This document shows positions 28,257-36,824 of a stretch of DNA of 64,000 nucleotides, in pieces (the stretch's first letter is position 1; every line of letters begins with the position of its first letter). The stretch comes from Pontibaca salina (GTDB taxonomy: Bacteria; Pseudomonadota; Alphaproteobacteria; Rhodobacterales; Rhodobacteraceae). Where the stretch lies: NCBI RefSeq assembly GCF_016307205.1, contig NZ_JAEIJD010000008.1, forward strand, positions 1-64,000, read 5' to 3'. A model generated the notes under the pieces. That model made no database searches. It was not told the origin of the DNA and saw nothing but the letters and a program-made list of their open reading frames with translations. The translations under genes and the position numbers were made by a program.

Positions 28257-30074
28257 TCATTTCTTTTCAGCCTTTGGCTTGCGGGAAAAGCTGGACAGGA
28301 TGTTGCCCAACAGGTCGGGCTTATAGCCCTGAGAGCGCATGATCAAATACTGCTGAGTAAAGGTGATCGTATTGTTGGCGATCCAGTAGACCACCAGCCC
28401 GCTGGCGAAGCTGCCCAGCATGAACATGAATACCCAAGGCATCCACGCAAAGATCATCTGCTGGGTTGGATCGGTGGGCGCTGGGTTCAGCTTTTGCTGC
28501 AGCCACATCGAAATACCAAGCAGCAGAGGCAAAATGCCAATCAGGATCGTTGCCATCACGCTGCCCGGCTCGGGTCCGGCCCAAGGCAACAGCCCGAACA
28601 GGTTGATGATCGAGGTCGGATCAGGCGCACTGAGGTCCTGAAACGGGCCGAAAAACGGTGCGTGGCGCAGTTCGATGGTGACGAAGATCACCTTGTAGAG
28701 CGAGAAGAAAATCGGGATCTGCATCAGAATCGGCAAGCAGCCCGCCGCAGGGTTCACCTTTTCCTTCTTGTAAAGCTCCATCATGCCCTGTTGCATCTTC
28801 TGGCGGTCGTCTCCGGCCTTTTCTTTCAGCGCTTGCATCTGTGGCTGAAGCTCTTTCATCTTCGCCATCGAGACATAGGATTTATAGGCCAGCGGGAACA
28901 GCAACGCTTTGATGATCAGCGTCAGGCCGATGATCGACCAGCCCATATTGCCGATCAACTGGTTGATATTGTGCAGCAGCCAGAAGATTGGCTTGGTCAG
29001 GAAAAAGAACCAGCCCCAGTCGATGCTGTCGAGAAAGTTTTGAATCCCACTGCGCTCGTAGTCGCGCAGGGTTGCCCATTCCTTGGCGCCGACGAACAGG
29101 CGCGTGGTGACGCTTGAGGATGCGCCATCGGCCACCTGTTGGGTCTGCAGAACCGCTTCGGTTTGGTAAATATCACGTTGTTCGTCATATTTGGCCACCG
29201 ATTTGAAGGCGGTACCGGGCGCGGGAATGAGAGTGGACATCCAGTAATGATCGGTAAAGCCAACCCATCCATTCTCGGCTACCGAGGTCGTTTCCGATCG
29301 CGTGCTGTCTCGGCTATCATGGGGGAAATCGGCCATTTTCTTATATTTGACCTCGGTCAGCTTGCCATCGGCGACACCCACCATACCCTCATGCAGGATG
29401 AAGAAACTCTTCAGGTTATCGGGTTTGCCGTGCCGGCGCAGCAGGCCGTAGGGGGCGATGTTGGCGGTGGCCCCTGAGGCGTTCTCGACCGACTGTGTGA
29501 TCGTGAACATGTAATCCTTGTCCACCGAAATCTCGCGGCGGAACGTCATGCCATTGCCGTTGTCCCAGATCAGGGTGACTGGCGAGTCGACGGCAAGGGT
29601 TTCACCCTTTTCAATCTGCCATTCGGTGTTGGGGCCGGGTACATCCTGTGGGGCCAATCCAGCACCAGCCGCCCAGCCATAAAGCGCATAAAAGGCCGAA
29701 CCGTCGCCTGCGGGCTTAAGGACCGACACGATCGGCGAGTCATCCTCAAGGGTGACGCGATAGTCCTTAAGCGACAGATCGTCGATCCGCCCGCCGACCA
29801 GCGAGATAGAGCCGACTAAGCTGGGCGTGTCGATTTCTATGCGCGGCGCGTCTGCCAGCGTATCAACAACCGGTTCTTTGGGGGGCGTTGCGGCTTGAGG
29901 CTGATCGCTCGCATTCGAAGGTGTTAGAGGGGCCTGCTCGGCTCCCGTTTGCTCAACCTGTGTCGCCTCGGGAGAGGGTTCCGGCTTTTCTGGCGGAAAC
30001 AGCAGAAACCATCCCAGTATCACGGCGAAACTGAGCGCTGTTGCGAGGATGAGGTTCTTGTTCTGATTGTCCAT
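28257..30074 (-). CDS. yidC: Membrane protein insertase YidC
   Basis: The ATG at 30074 gives 605 residues beginning MDNQNKNLILATALSFAVIL, an N-terminal membrane anchor. A Pro/Glu/Gln-rich linker, a large periplasmic beta-domain (about 75-350) and five C-terminal membrane helices follow. The insertase core includes AKMKELQPQMQALKEKAGDD and GCLPILMQIPIFFSLYKVIF. A long in-frame stretch upstream of the ATG is untranslated by family comparison. YidC inserts small membrane proteins alone or with SecYEG. yidD, rnpA and rpmH lie upstream, with yghU between. Confidence 0.96.
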   Translation of the reverse strand: MDNQNKNLILATALSFAVILGWFLLFPPEKPEPSPEATQVEQTGAEQAPLTPSNASDQPQAATPPKEPVVDTLADAPRIEIDTPSLVGSISLVGGRIDDLSLKDYRVTLEDDSPIVSVLKPAGDGSAFYALYGWAAGAGLAPQDVPGPNTEWQIEKGETLAVDSPVTLIWDNGNGMTFRREISVDKDYMFTITQSVENASGATANIAPYGLLRRHGKPDNLKSFFILHEGMVGVADGKLTEVKYKKMADFPHDSRDSTRSETTSVAENGWVGFTDHYWMSTLIPAPGTAFKSVAKYDEQRDIYQTEAVLQTQQVADGASSSVTTRLFVGAKEWATLRDYERSGIQNFLDSIDWGWFFFLTKPIFWLLHNINQLIGNMGWSIIGLTLIIKALLFPLAYKSYVSMAKMKELQPQMQALKEKAGDDRQKMQQGMMELYKKEKVNPAAGCLPILMQIPIFFSLYKVIFVTIELRHAPFFGPFQDLSAPDPTSIINLFGLLPWAGPEPGSVMATILIGILPLLLGISMWLQQKLNPAPTDPTQQMIFAWMPWVFMFMLGSFASGLVVYWIANNTITFTQQYLIMRSQGYKPDLLGNILSSFSRKPKAEKK

Positions 30075-30235
30075 CGGGGAACCGGCCACCTTATATATGC
30101 AATGACTGGAGGGGTTCAACAGAGTGCGACCCCAAAGGTCAAGTAGATTCCCCCGAAATGCGGCTCTGCAAGAATGTGGGGCGGTGTAAATGTGATCGAA
30201 TTGTAGGGCAGCAGGGTGGTAATGCTGAAATTCTG

Positions 30236-30261
30236 GGCCGAGCAGTTCGAACTGCTCGGCC
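30236..30261. repeat. Perfect 26-bp palindrome between yghU and yidC
   Basis: Bases 30236-30248 are the exact reverse complement of 30249-30261, centred on TTCGAA; arms begin GGCCGAGCAG. As RNA it can form a 10-bp stem with a 6-base loop. It lies 111 bases after the yghU stop in the 297-base region before yidC. It could be a weak terminator or processing site for the minus-strand transcript, or a protein-binding dyad. Nothing else recognisable is in that region. Confidence 0.7.
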
Positions 30262-30371
30262 TTGATCACGAGAAAGCGGTCGCGCTTGATGCGCGACGGT
30301 GCATGTTGACCGATCGAGGCAAGGTCTTGCCTGCGGCGAGCGCCTCGATACCGGAGATACCGCCGGTGTCA

Positions 30372-31256
30372 TCAAGTGATCTGATCACCGCTTTCGAGCT
30401 GGTCTTGGGTCCGGGTCTCGAAATCAGATGCGTCATGGCGCTCGTGCAACTGCATTTCCGGCTCGCCAAAGGTGCGGTTTACCATACGACCGCGTTGGAC
30501 CGCGGGGCGCTTATCGATCTGTTGTGCCCAACGGAGCACGTTCTTGTAGCTTCCTGCATCGAGGAATGTCGCTGCGTCGTAAAGACGGCCAAGTACCAGC
30601 TGACCATACCAAGGCCAGATTGCCATATCGGCAATCGTGTATTCAGAACCTCCGATGTAGTCGTTTTCGGCCAGGTCGCGATCAAGGACGTCCAATTGAC
30701 GCTTTGTCTCCATCGCGTAGCGGTCGATCGGGTATTCCAGAGGTTCCGGCGCGTAGGCATAGAAATGGCCAAAGCCGCCGCCCAGAAACGGTGCGCTGCC
30801 CATTTGCCAGAATAGCCAGGACAGGCATTCGGTCCGGGCGCGGGGTTCGGTCGGCAAAAACGCACCGAATCGCTCGGCCAGATACAGCAGGATCGCGCCA
30901 GATTCGAAAACGCGCGTTGGGGGCGTTGTCGAGTTATCCATCAGAGCAGGAATTTTTGAGTTCGGGTTAACGTTAACGAATCCGCTGGAAAATTGGTCGC
31001 CGTCGCCGATCTTGATCAGCCAAGCGTCATATTCGGCTTGGTCATGGCCCAATTCGAGCAGTTCCTCGAACATGATCGTGACTTTGACGCCATTGGGCGT
31101 GGCGAGCGAATAAAGCTGGAAGGGGTGTTTGCCGACCGGCAACTCTTTGTCATGGGTTGGGCCGGCAATGGGGCGGTTGGTGCTGGCGAAGCGTCCGCCT
31201 GATTCGTTGTCCCACGTCCAGACCTTTGGCGGAGTGTAAGCGGTGTTATCAGACAT
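30372..31256 (-). CDS. yghU: Glutathione S-transferase-like disulfide-bond oxidoreductase, YghU type
   Basis: The 294-residue product has the YghU layout: an N-terminal extension (YTPPKVWTWDNESGGRF, NRPIAGPTHDKELPVG), a thioredoxin-fold domain (HPFQLYSLATPNGVKVTIMF, NPNSKIPALMD) and a helical C-terminal domain (WLFWQMGSAPFLGGGFGHF). This Nu-class GST uses glutathione to reduce disulfides in vitro; its cell role is unclear. It interrupts the usual yidD-yidC neighbourhood on the same strand. Confidence 0.92.
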   Translation of the reverse strand: MSDNTAYTPPKVWTWDNESGGRFASTNRPIAGPTHDKELPVGKHPFQLYSLATPNGVKVTIMFEELLELGHDQAEYDAWLIKIGDGDQFSSGFVNVNPNSKIPALMDNSTTPPTRVFESGAILLYLAERFGAFLPTEPRARTECLSWLFWQMGSAPFLGGGFGHFYAYAPEPLEYPIDRYAMETKRQLDVLDRDLAENDYIGGSEYTIADMAIWPWYGQLVLGRLYDAATFLDAGSYKNVLRWAQQIDKRPAVQRGRMVNRTFGEPEMQLHERHDASDFETRTQDQLESGDQIT

Positions 31257-31338
31257 CGGATTTATCCCTTCTTGTTCGCGTTCCCTCTACACTTAAGTCA
31301 AGCAGACCAAAGTTGCACGGGGGCGCAAGTGCGGGCCG

Positions 31339-31572
31339 TTAGTCGTTTCGGCGGTCAGGCACCGGGTCAAAGCCGGACCCGCCAAAGGGATGGCAGCGCC
31401 CAATGCGCCGCAATACCAGCCAGCCGCCTTTAACCCCGCCGTGCTTTTCCAAGGCTTCCAGCGCATAGGCACTGCAGGTGGGTTGATAGCGACAGTTGAA
31501 GCCGACCCACGGCGAAAAAATCAGCCGATATGCGCGTACCGGTAGTGATAAAAGGCGCGCAAAAGGGGTCAC
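31339..31572 (-). CDS. yidD: Membrane protein insertion efficiency factor YidD
   Basis: The 77-residue product shows the full YidD signature, YRLIFSPWVGFNCRYQPTCS then CSAYALEALEKHG and RIGRCHPFGGSGFDPVP. It is a small membrane-associated helper of YidC. The ATG overlaps the rnpA stop by 4 bases, the usual coupling. Confidence 0.96.
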   Translation of the reverse strand: MTPFARLLSLPVRAYRLIFSPWVGFNCRYQPTCSAYALEALEKHGGVKGGWLVLRRIGRCHPFGGSGFDPVPDRRND

Positions 31573-31985
31573 GGATGATCGCGGTGCAGTTTGCGCAATG
31601 CATAGCGCAGATCGTTCTGCAGCGCTTCAAACGGGCGGTCAGCGGTTGCGTTAACGCGGCCGATCAACACATAGTCCCAGCCGGGACGCCCCAGCTCTGG
31701 CAGGACTAGCCGCGCAATCTCGCGCAGGCGGCGCTTTGCGCGATTGCGCGCGACTGCATTGCCGACCTTCTTGGAGCAAGTGAAACCGACGCGGATGCCG
31801 GCCCCTTCATCCGAGCCTCGCTCGCGAGCCTGTACCATCATACCGGCGGTTCCCTGACGACGGGCGCGGGCCGCGCGGAGAAAGTCAGCGCGTTTTGTCA
31901 AGATTTCGAGCGAACGAGCGGAAACCGCCGGATGCATTGCCTCTGGAGCGGGGGTGCCGTTCTTTGGGGCGTCCGACGGTGTCAT
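31569..31985 (-). CDS. rnpA: Ribonuclease P protein component
   Basis: The 138-residue product contains LTKRADFLRAARARRQGTA and the RNR motif VGNAVARNRAKRRLREIAR, which binds the RNase P RNA. The N-terminal 25 residues (MTPSDAPKNGTPAPEAMHPA) are unconserved, and the true start may be downstream. RNase P cuts the 5' leader from tRNA precursors. It follows rpmH, as in most bacteria. Confidence 0.95.
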   Translation of the reverse strand: MTPSDAPKNGTPAPEAMHPAVSARSLEILTKRADFLRAARARRQGTAGMMVQARERGSDEGAGIRVGFTCSKKVGNAVARNRAKRRLREIARLVLPELGRPGWDYVLIGRVNATADRPFEALQNDLRYALRKLHRDHP

Positions 31986-32007
31986 GCCGTTCGTGCTAGG
32001 CGCTGGA

Positions 32008-32142
32008 TTAAGCGCTTAGTTCCTTGCGACCACGCGCGCGGCGTGCGTTCAGGATCTTGCGTCCGCCTTTAGTTGCCATGCGGGCGCGGAACCCGTGGCG
32101 ACGCTTGCGAACCAGGTTCGAGGGTTGAAAGGTGCGTTTCAT
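32008..32142 (-). CDS. rpmH: 50S ribosomal protein L34
   Basis: Reading the minus strand from ATG at 32142 to TAA at 32010-32008 gives 44 residues: [20 protein letters not shown] and so on to GRKELSA, the complete L34. A GGAG site lies just upstream. It leads the rpmH-rnpA-yidD group. This does not mark the origin in alphaproteobacteria, and dnaA is not here. Confidence 0.97.
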   Translation of the reverse strand: MKRTFQPSNLVRKRRHGFRARMATKGGRKILNARRARGRKELSA

Positions 32143-32211
32143 CGCTCCGTCTCCAGTATTGCGGTCGGGTACGGCGCAGATTCGCCCCCGGTGAACTTCG
32201 ATAAGAACGGT

Positions 32212-32240
32212 TCTTTAAGCGGACCCGCCCGGCAAGTCAA
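32212..32240 (-). promoter_or_regulatory. Candidate sigma-70 promoter for rpmH
   Basis: On the minus strand TTGACT (32240-32235), a 17-base spacer and TAAAGA (32217-32212) lie about 70 bases before the rpmH start. This is a near-consensus -35 with a fair -10. Confidence 0.55.
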
Positions 32241-32397
32241 ACCCTGCGGCACGGCAAACTGGTCAGAATTGAAACATTTTCCAGTCGCGCCGTGACGAAT
32301 CGCTCGGTCGGGCCTTGTGGTCGCAGCGAATCTCACAAAATCGCCTTCATGGATCAAGGCCGCGTGAAAGCCCTGTCCACAGTCTGTGCTTGTCGGC

Positions 32398-33165
32398 ATG
32401 GTGGAGCCAACGAGAGCAGAAACAGGCCGTGACATGTGCGAGACCTCGCAAATATCGAAAACCGCAGTGATCCGGTATCTGCCGCTACTGATAATTGTCA
32501 TCATTGCGGTAATTGGGACCTTAAGCCTGCGCGAATATATCAGTTTCGACACTTTACGCGCCAATCGTGAGGCGCTGCTAGGTTATCGCGATCAACATTT
32601 TGCGGCGCTGGTCTGCGGATTCGTTCTGGTTTACGTGGCGATCGTGGCGTTTTCGCTCCCCGGCGCTGCGGTGACGTCGGTCGCGGGTGGCTTTTTGTTC
32701 GGAATGGTTCCGGGCACTGTGTTGAACGTCATCGCCGCAACCACCGGCGCCTGCATCATCTTCTGGGCCGCGCGGCTGGGGCTGGGGGCGACGCTGTCGG
32801 CAAAGCTGGACGCCACACAGGGAGCCGCCAAGAAATTCAAGGCCCGACTGGGTGAAAACGAAATCAGCGTGTTGCTTCTGTTGCGTCTGGTTCCGGCGGT
32901 ACCGTTTTTTGTGGCCAACCTTTTACCGGCTCTGGTTGGCGTCCGGTTCAGCCGTTTTCTGTGGACCACCGGGCTGGGGATCATTCCCGGCGCAATTGTA
33001 TATACATCGATTGGTGTGGGCGTGGGGGAAGTGTTCGACCGGGGCGAAACCCCGGATCTGTCGCTAATATGGGAGCCCCATGTGATCGCCCCGATTCTTG
33101 GCTTGTGTGCGCTGGCAGCTCTGCCCATCGTGTTGCGGATGGTCCGGGGAAAGTCAGAGTTCTGA
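32398..33165 (+). CDS. TVP38/TMEM64 (VTT/DedA-like) family membrane protein
   Basis: From ATG 32398 the product has 255 residues; GTG 32386 and ATG 32434 are other possible starts. It has about six hydrophobic segments and the SNARE-associated/VTT motif region FSLPGAAVTSVAGGFLFG. The later block LLLLRLVPAVPFFVANLLPA and the following GVRFSRFLWTTGLGIIPGAI complete the signature. Members are linked to lipid scrambling or undecaprenyl/phospholipid handling. The stop is one base before the GTG of the next gene, a flavoprotein disulfide reductase; this pairing recurs in bacteria. Confidence 0.88.
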   Translation: MVEPTRAETGRDMCETSQISKTAVIRYLPLLIIVIIAVIGTLSLREYISFDTLRANREALLGYRDQHFAALVCGFVLVYVAIVAFSLPGAAVTSVAGGFLFGMVPGTVLNVIAATTGACIIFWAARLGLGATLSAKLDATQGAAKKFKARLGENEISVLLLLRLVPAVPFFVANLLPALVGVRFSRFLWTTGLGIIPGAIVYTSIGVGVGEVFDRGETPDLSLIWEPHVIAPILGLCALAALPIVLRMVRGKSEF

Positions 33166-33166
33166 A

Positions 33167-34585
33167 GTGGCGAAAATAAAAACCGACCTCTTGGTAATCG
33201 GTGCCGGATCAGGCGGCCTGTCGCTGGCTGCGGGCGCGGTTCAGATGGGGGCAGATGTTGTTCTGCTCGAAGGGAATCGCATGGGCGGAGATTGTTTGAA
33301 TTTCGGCTGTGTGCCGTCCAAAGCCCTGATTGCCAGCGCAAACGCCGCGCATGGTCAGGCCAATACGGCCCGTTTGGGCGTGGCGAATGCCGTGCCGCAG
33401 GCTGATTACCAGGCCGTAATGGCGCATGTCGCCGATGTTATCGCCCAGATCGCGCCGGTCGACAGTCAGGAGCGCTTTGAGCAATTGGGGGTGAGGGTGA
33501 TCCGCGAATTCGGTCAGTTCATTTCCCCGACCGAGGTCCGGGCGGGGGAGCATGTCATTACCGCGCGGCGGATCGTCATTGCGACTGGCTCGGCTCCGTT
33601 GGTGCCGCCAATTCGGGGGATCGAAACCGTCCCCCATCTGACCAACGAAACCCTGTTTGATCTGCGCGAAAAGCCGGAGCATCTGCTGATCATCGGCGGC
33701 GGTCCGATTGGCGTAGAGATGGCACAAGCGCATCGGCGTCTGGGCTGTGATGTGACGATCATCGAAGCCGCGCATGCGCTGGGCCGGGATGATCCTGAAC
33801 TCTCGGCTATCGTGCTGGACACGCTGCGCGACGAGGGGGTCGAAATCGTCGAGGATGCCAAGGTCGCCAGTATTCGCGGCGGGGCAGGGGCCATCGTGGT
33901 CGAAACAAAAGGCGGGCATATCTTCAATGGCAGCCATCTGCTGGTTGCGGCGGGCCGCAAAGCGAATATCGATCGGCTGAATCTTGAAGCCGCTGGGATC
34001 GAAGCCACAAGCTCCGGCGTCAGGGTGGATGAGCGTCTGCGCAGTACGAACCGCCGGGTCTATGCGATCGGGGATGTTGCCGGGGATATGCAGTTTACCC
34101 ACGTTGCGGGCTATCACGCCAATGTCGTGATCCGCTCGATATTGTTCGCCCTCCCGTCGCGCGGGAAAAATGCGCATCTGCCGCATGTCACCTATACCGA
34201 TCCGGAGCTGGCGCAAATTGGCATGACCGAAGTGCAGGCGCGCGAGCAACATGGCGACAAGCTGACAATCGCCTGCTTCGATTATGATGAAAACGATCGC
34301 GCGATTGCGACGCGCCAGACCAGCGGTTTCATCAAGGTGATGGTGGTCAGGGGGCGCCCGGTTGGCGTCAGCATCGTCGGGGCGCAGGCCGGTGAAGCGA
34401 TAGGTCTTTGGGCGCTTGCGTTGGCGAATGGTTTGAAAATGAGCCAGATTGCGGCGATGGTCGCGCCTTATCCCACGCTGGGCGAGATCAATAAACGCGC
34501 CGCCGGGGCCTATTTCTCGCCGCGACTGTTTGATAACCCTATGATCAAGCGGGTCGTGAGGGCCATCCAGTACTGGGTGCCCTGA
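33167..34585 (+). CDS. FAD-dependent pyridine nucleotide-disulfide oxidoreductase (mercuric reductase/LPD-like)
   Basis: From GTG 33167, behind the previous stop, the product has 472 residues: KIKTDLLVIGAGSGGLSLAA (FAD site) and the redox pair Cys43/Cys48 in GGDCLNFGCVPSKAL. A second Rossmann motif, IIGGGPIGVEMAQAHRRLG, and a C-terminal dimer domain follow. In dihydrolipoamide dehydrogenase the dimer domain has an HxHPTxxE active-site base; here it reads APYPTLGE, with no His. It is therefore unlikely to be a true lipoamide dehydrogenase. The N-terminal heavy-metal domain of MerA is absent. Substrate unknown. Confidence 0.88.
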   Translation: MAKIKTDLLVIGAGSGGLSLAAGAVQMGADVVLLEGNRMGGDCLNFGCVPSKALIASANAAHGQANTARLGVANAVPQADYQAVMAHVADVIAQIAPVDSQERFEQLGVRVIREFGQFISPTEVRAGEHVITARRIVIATGSAPLVPPIRGIETVPHLTNETLFDLREKPEHLLIIGGGPIGVEMAQAHRRLGCDVTIIEAAHALGRDDPELSAIVLDTLRDEGVEIVEDAKVASIRGGAGAIVVETKGGHIFNGSHLLVAAGRKANIDRLNLEAAGIEATSSGVRVDERLRSTNRRVYAIGDVAGDMQFTHVAGYHANVVIRSILFALPSRGKNAHLPHVTYTDPELAQIGMTEVQAREQHGDKLTIACFDYDENDRAIATRQTSGFIKVMVVRGRPVGVSIVGAQAGEAIGLWALALANGLKMSQIAAMVAPYPTLGEINKRAAGAYFSPRLFDNPMIKRVVRAIQYWVP

Positions 34586-34601
34586 TCGAAGAAGGGACAA
34601 C

Positions 34602-36008
34602 ATGCTGAACACGCTTTCGGGCCGCTTTCTGATTTTGACGACGGTCTTCGTCATGTTGGCCGAGGTTCTGATTTTTGTGCCCTCGGTGGCGCGCTTTCGC
34701 GAAGACTATCTGCGCAACCGTTTGGAACGGGCGCAAATCGCTTCTTTGGCGCTGCTGGCGGATGGCATGATCGATAGCGAGCTTGAGGCAGAACTGCTGG
34801 AAAATGCCGAAGTGTTCAACGTCGTGCTGCGGCGCAACGAAGTGCGTCAGCTGGTGCTGGATTCGCCGCTCCCCGAGGCGATTTCGGCGACCTACGATCT
34901 GCGCTATGCTGGGCCGTTCACTCTGATCCGCGATGCGATGACCCGCCTGTTCAAGCCAGAAAACCAGATCATCCGAGTGATCGGCGCGCCGGTACGACGG
35001 GCTGGGTTGCTGATCGAGATCACGATGGAGACAGCCCCGCTGCGCATGGCGATGATCGATTATGGCCTGCGTATTCTTGCCCTTTCGGCGGTCATTTCGA
35101 TCTTTACCGCGCTGCTTTTGTTTATTGCGGTGCGTATGCTGCTGGTGCGCCCGATCAAGGGGGTGGTCAGTTATATGCAGCGCTATGCGTCCGCGCCTGA
35201 AGATGCGCATGGTATCATCACCCCCAGCGCGAGCGTCGCGGAACTGCGCGAGGCTGAAGAGGCGCTGTTGACGCTGCAAACTCAGCTGACACAGGCGCTC
35301 CGGCAAAAGGAGCGGCTGGCGCAGCTCGGCGCGGCGGTTGCCAAGGTCAGCCATGATTTGCGCAATATTCTGACCAGCGCGCAGTTGTTCACCGACCGGA
35401 TCGGCGCCAGCGAAGATCCGGCAGTGCGGCGTTTGGCGCCAAAGCTTGTGAATTCGATCACCCGGGCCGTGAACCTCACGGAATCCACCCTGGCTTTTGG
35501 CAAAGCAGAAGAGCCGCCGCCGCGACTGAGCCGGGTGCGGTTGCTGGATATCGTGTCGGATGTGTTGGACAGTGAGCGTCTGGCCGTTGAGGATTCACAG
35601 GATATCAGCCTGTCCGAGGATGTACCGGCCACGTTGATGGTGCGCGCCGATCCCGAACAATTGTTTCGGGTGATCTTCAATCTTGTGCGGAATGCACGAC
35701 AAGCACTGGCGCAAGCGGGAAAAGGCGGTGAAATTAGCATTTCTGCGGCAGAAGAAGATGACCATTGCGTGATTACTGTTGCCGACACGGGCCCCGGTTT
35801 GCCGCAAAAAGCGCAAATGCATCTGTTCACGCCCTTCCAAGGTGGGGCGCGCAGTGGCGGCGTTGGTCTGGGATTGGCCATTTCCGCCGAATTGGTGCGC
35901 GGTCATGGCGGCCGTTTGGAGCTGAAGCGCACCGGCCCTGACGGCACCGTGTTCGGGATCATTCTACCGCTTGGCGATACGATTTTGCATAATGTGCAGA
36001 GTGTTTAG
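34602..36008 (+). CDS. Sensor histidine kinase (orphan)
   Basis: The 468-residue product has TM1 at about 8-30, a periplasmic domain of some 115 residues without recognised fold, TM2 at about 155-178, a HAMP-like linker and a coiled coil. HisKA has His251 in AAVAKVSHDLRNILTSAQL. The HATPase_c domain shows N box FNLVRNARQAL, G1 VADTGPG and G2 SGGVGLGLAIS. No response regulator gene is near. It follows the TVP38-flavoprotein pair after 16 bases, so it may be co-transcribed. Confidence 0.92.
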   Translation: MLNTLSGRFLILTTVFVMLAEVLIFVPSVARFREDYLRNRLERAQIASLALLADGMIDSELEAELLENAEVFNVVLRRNEVRQLVLDSPLPEAISATYDLRYAGPFTLIRDAMTRLFKPENQIIRVIGAPVRRAGLLIEITMETAPLRMAMIDYGLRILALSAVISIFTALLLFIAVRMLLVRPIKGVVSYMQRYASAPEDAHGIITPSASVAELREAEEALLTLQTQLTQALRQKERLAQLGAAVAKVSHDLRNILTSAQLFTDRIGASEDPAVRRLAPKLVNSITRAVNLTESTLAFGKAEEPPPRLSRVRLLDIVSDVLDSERLAVEDSQDISLSEDVPATLMVRADPEQLFRVIFNLVRNARQALAQAGKGGEISISAAEEDDHCVITVADTGPGLPQKAQMHLFTPFQGGARSGGVGLGLAISAELVRGHGGRLELKRTGPDGTVFGIILPLGDTILHNVQSV

Positions 36009-36050
36009 GGCACCCTAACGTCTGTCGACAGAGAGGACGGCGGGCGACAC

Positions 36051-36752
36051 TCAATCCAGGCCCTGCGCAGCCATGGCGCGCTGGATCTCCCTGCGCACCA
36101 GCTTGCGGATGGTGCGGGTAATGCGTTGGCCCGCCTCGCCTTGCAATTCTTTATGCACGATGTCCGACACCAATTTCTGCAGGGATTCGGAATCCATCAA
36201 AGCATCGGTCACAGCCGTTAAATCTGGCTGTGCGTCGGGCCGGATTGCATCATCTGGGGCGCTGGCTTGTGGGGTGGTTGGGCTATCGCCACCGGTGTTA
36301 GCGTCAGGCCGAAGGGTGACCGTGCCGACATCGGTCCCGGCATAATCATCTCCAACTGAGCCGTCCGGCTCCCACTGATCATCGGTTTCGGCAATTGCAG
36401 TTTCCAGCGCTGCGATACGTGAACTAAGCGCTACAAAAGACCGGGTCTGTGGAGGGTGATCTGAACTGCGAGCGAAATCATCCGTGTGGGCTTCGGGCGC
36501 ATCCTTCTCGTTGCTCAATGCCGGATCTGACGGGATTGGCTGGTTTAGCACCAGCGGGATCGTTTGCTCGCTTTGACCCTGCGTCTGATCCGAGTCATCA
36601 GCCACGCGCAGCGCCGATGTTAAAACAAGCTTCTCTTCATGCGACCTGTCCGCTTCTGCAACGTCCGATCGATGGCGATCCCCTTCGGCTACAAGTCGTC
36701 GTATCGATGAAAGAGTATCCTCGATCTCGATGGGTTTGTCGTGATCGGACAT
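36051..36752 (-). CDS. Acidic disordered protein with PopZ-like architecture
   Basis: The 233-residue product has a short N-terminal helix EIEDTLSSIRRLVAEGD (residues 9-25), close in pattern to the PopZ N-terminus (EEILASIRRIISED). About 135 residues of Asp/Glu/Pro/Ser/Thr-rich linker with a small helix RIAALETAIAETDDQW follow. The C-terminal helical end is SLQKLVSDIVHKELQGEAGQ then RITRTIRKLVRREIQRAM. PopZ forms the polar organising matrix in alphaproteobacteria using an N-terminal helix, acidic linker and C-terminal oligomer helices. The resemblance is in layout and the SIRR motif only. Confidence 0.6.
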   Translation of the reverse strand: MSDHDKPIEIEDTLSSIRRLVAEGDRHRSDVAEADRSHEEKLVLTSALRVADDSDQTQGQSEQTIPLVLNQPIPSDPALSNEKDAPEAHTDDFARSSDHPPQTRSFVALSSRIAALETAIAETDDQWEPDGSVGDDYAGTDVGTVTLRPDANTGGDSPTTPQASAPDDAIRPDAQPDLTAVTDALMDSESLQKLVSDIVHKELQGEAGQRITRTIRKLVRREIQRAMAAQGLD

Positions 36753-36824
36753 CGTTTAACCCCTTTCGCGTTCGGGGCGAGTGTAACCGTTGCCCGTGAT
36801 TGGCACAACAGAACGAGAGAAACG

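Noticed and set aside
28494-29117. Plus-strand open frame of 207 codons opposite yidC
   Set aside because: The composition is typical of a reverse frame in GC-rich coding DNA, and yidC is unambiguous.
32370-32392. DnaA-box-like TGTCCACAG near rpmH
   Set aside because: A single imperfect copy. dnaA, dnaN or a box cluster is absent, and rpmH does not mark the origin in alphaproteobacteria.
33209-34654. Minus-strand open frame of 481 codons opposite the flavoprotein
   Set aside because: The plus-strand gene has clear FAD and redox motifs. The minus product is His/Arg/Asp-rich without domains, as expected for an antisense shadow.
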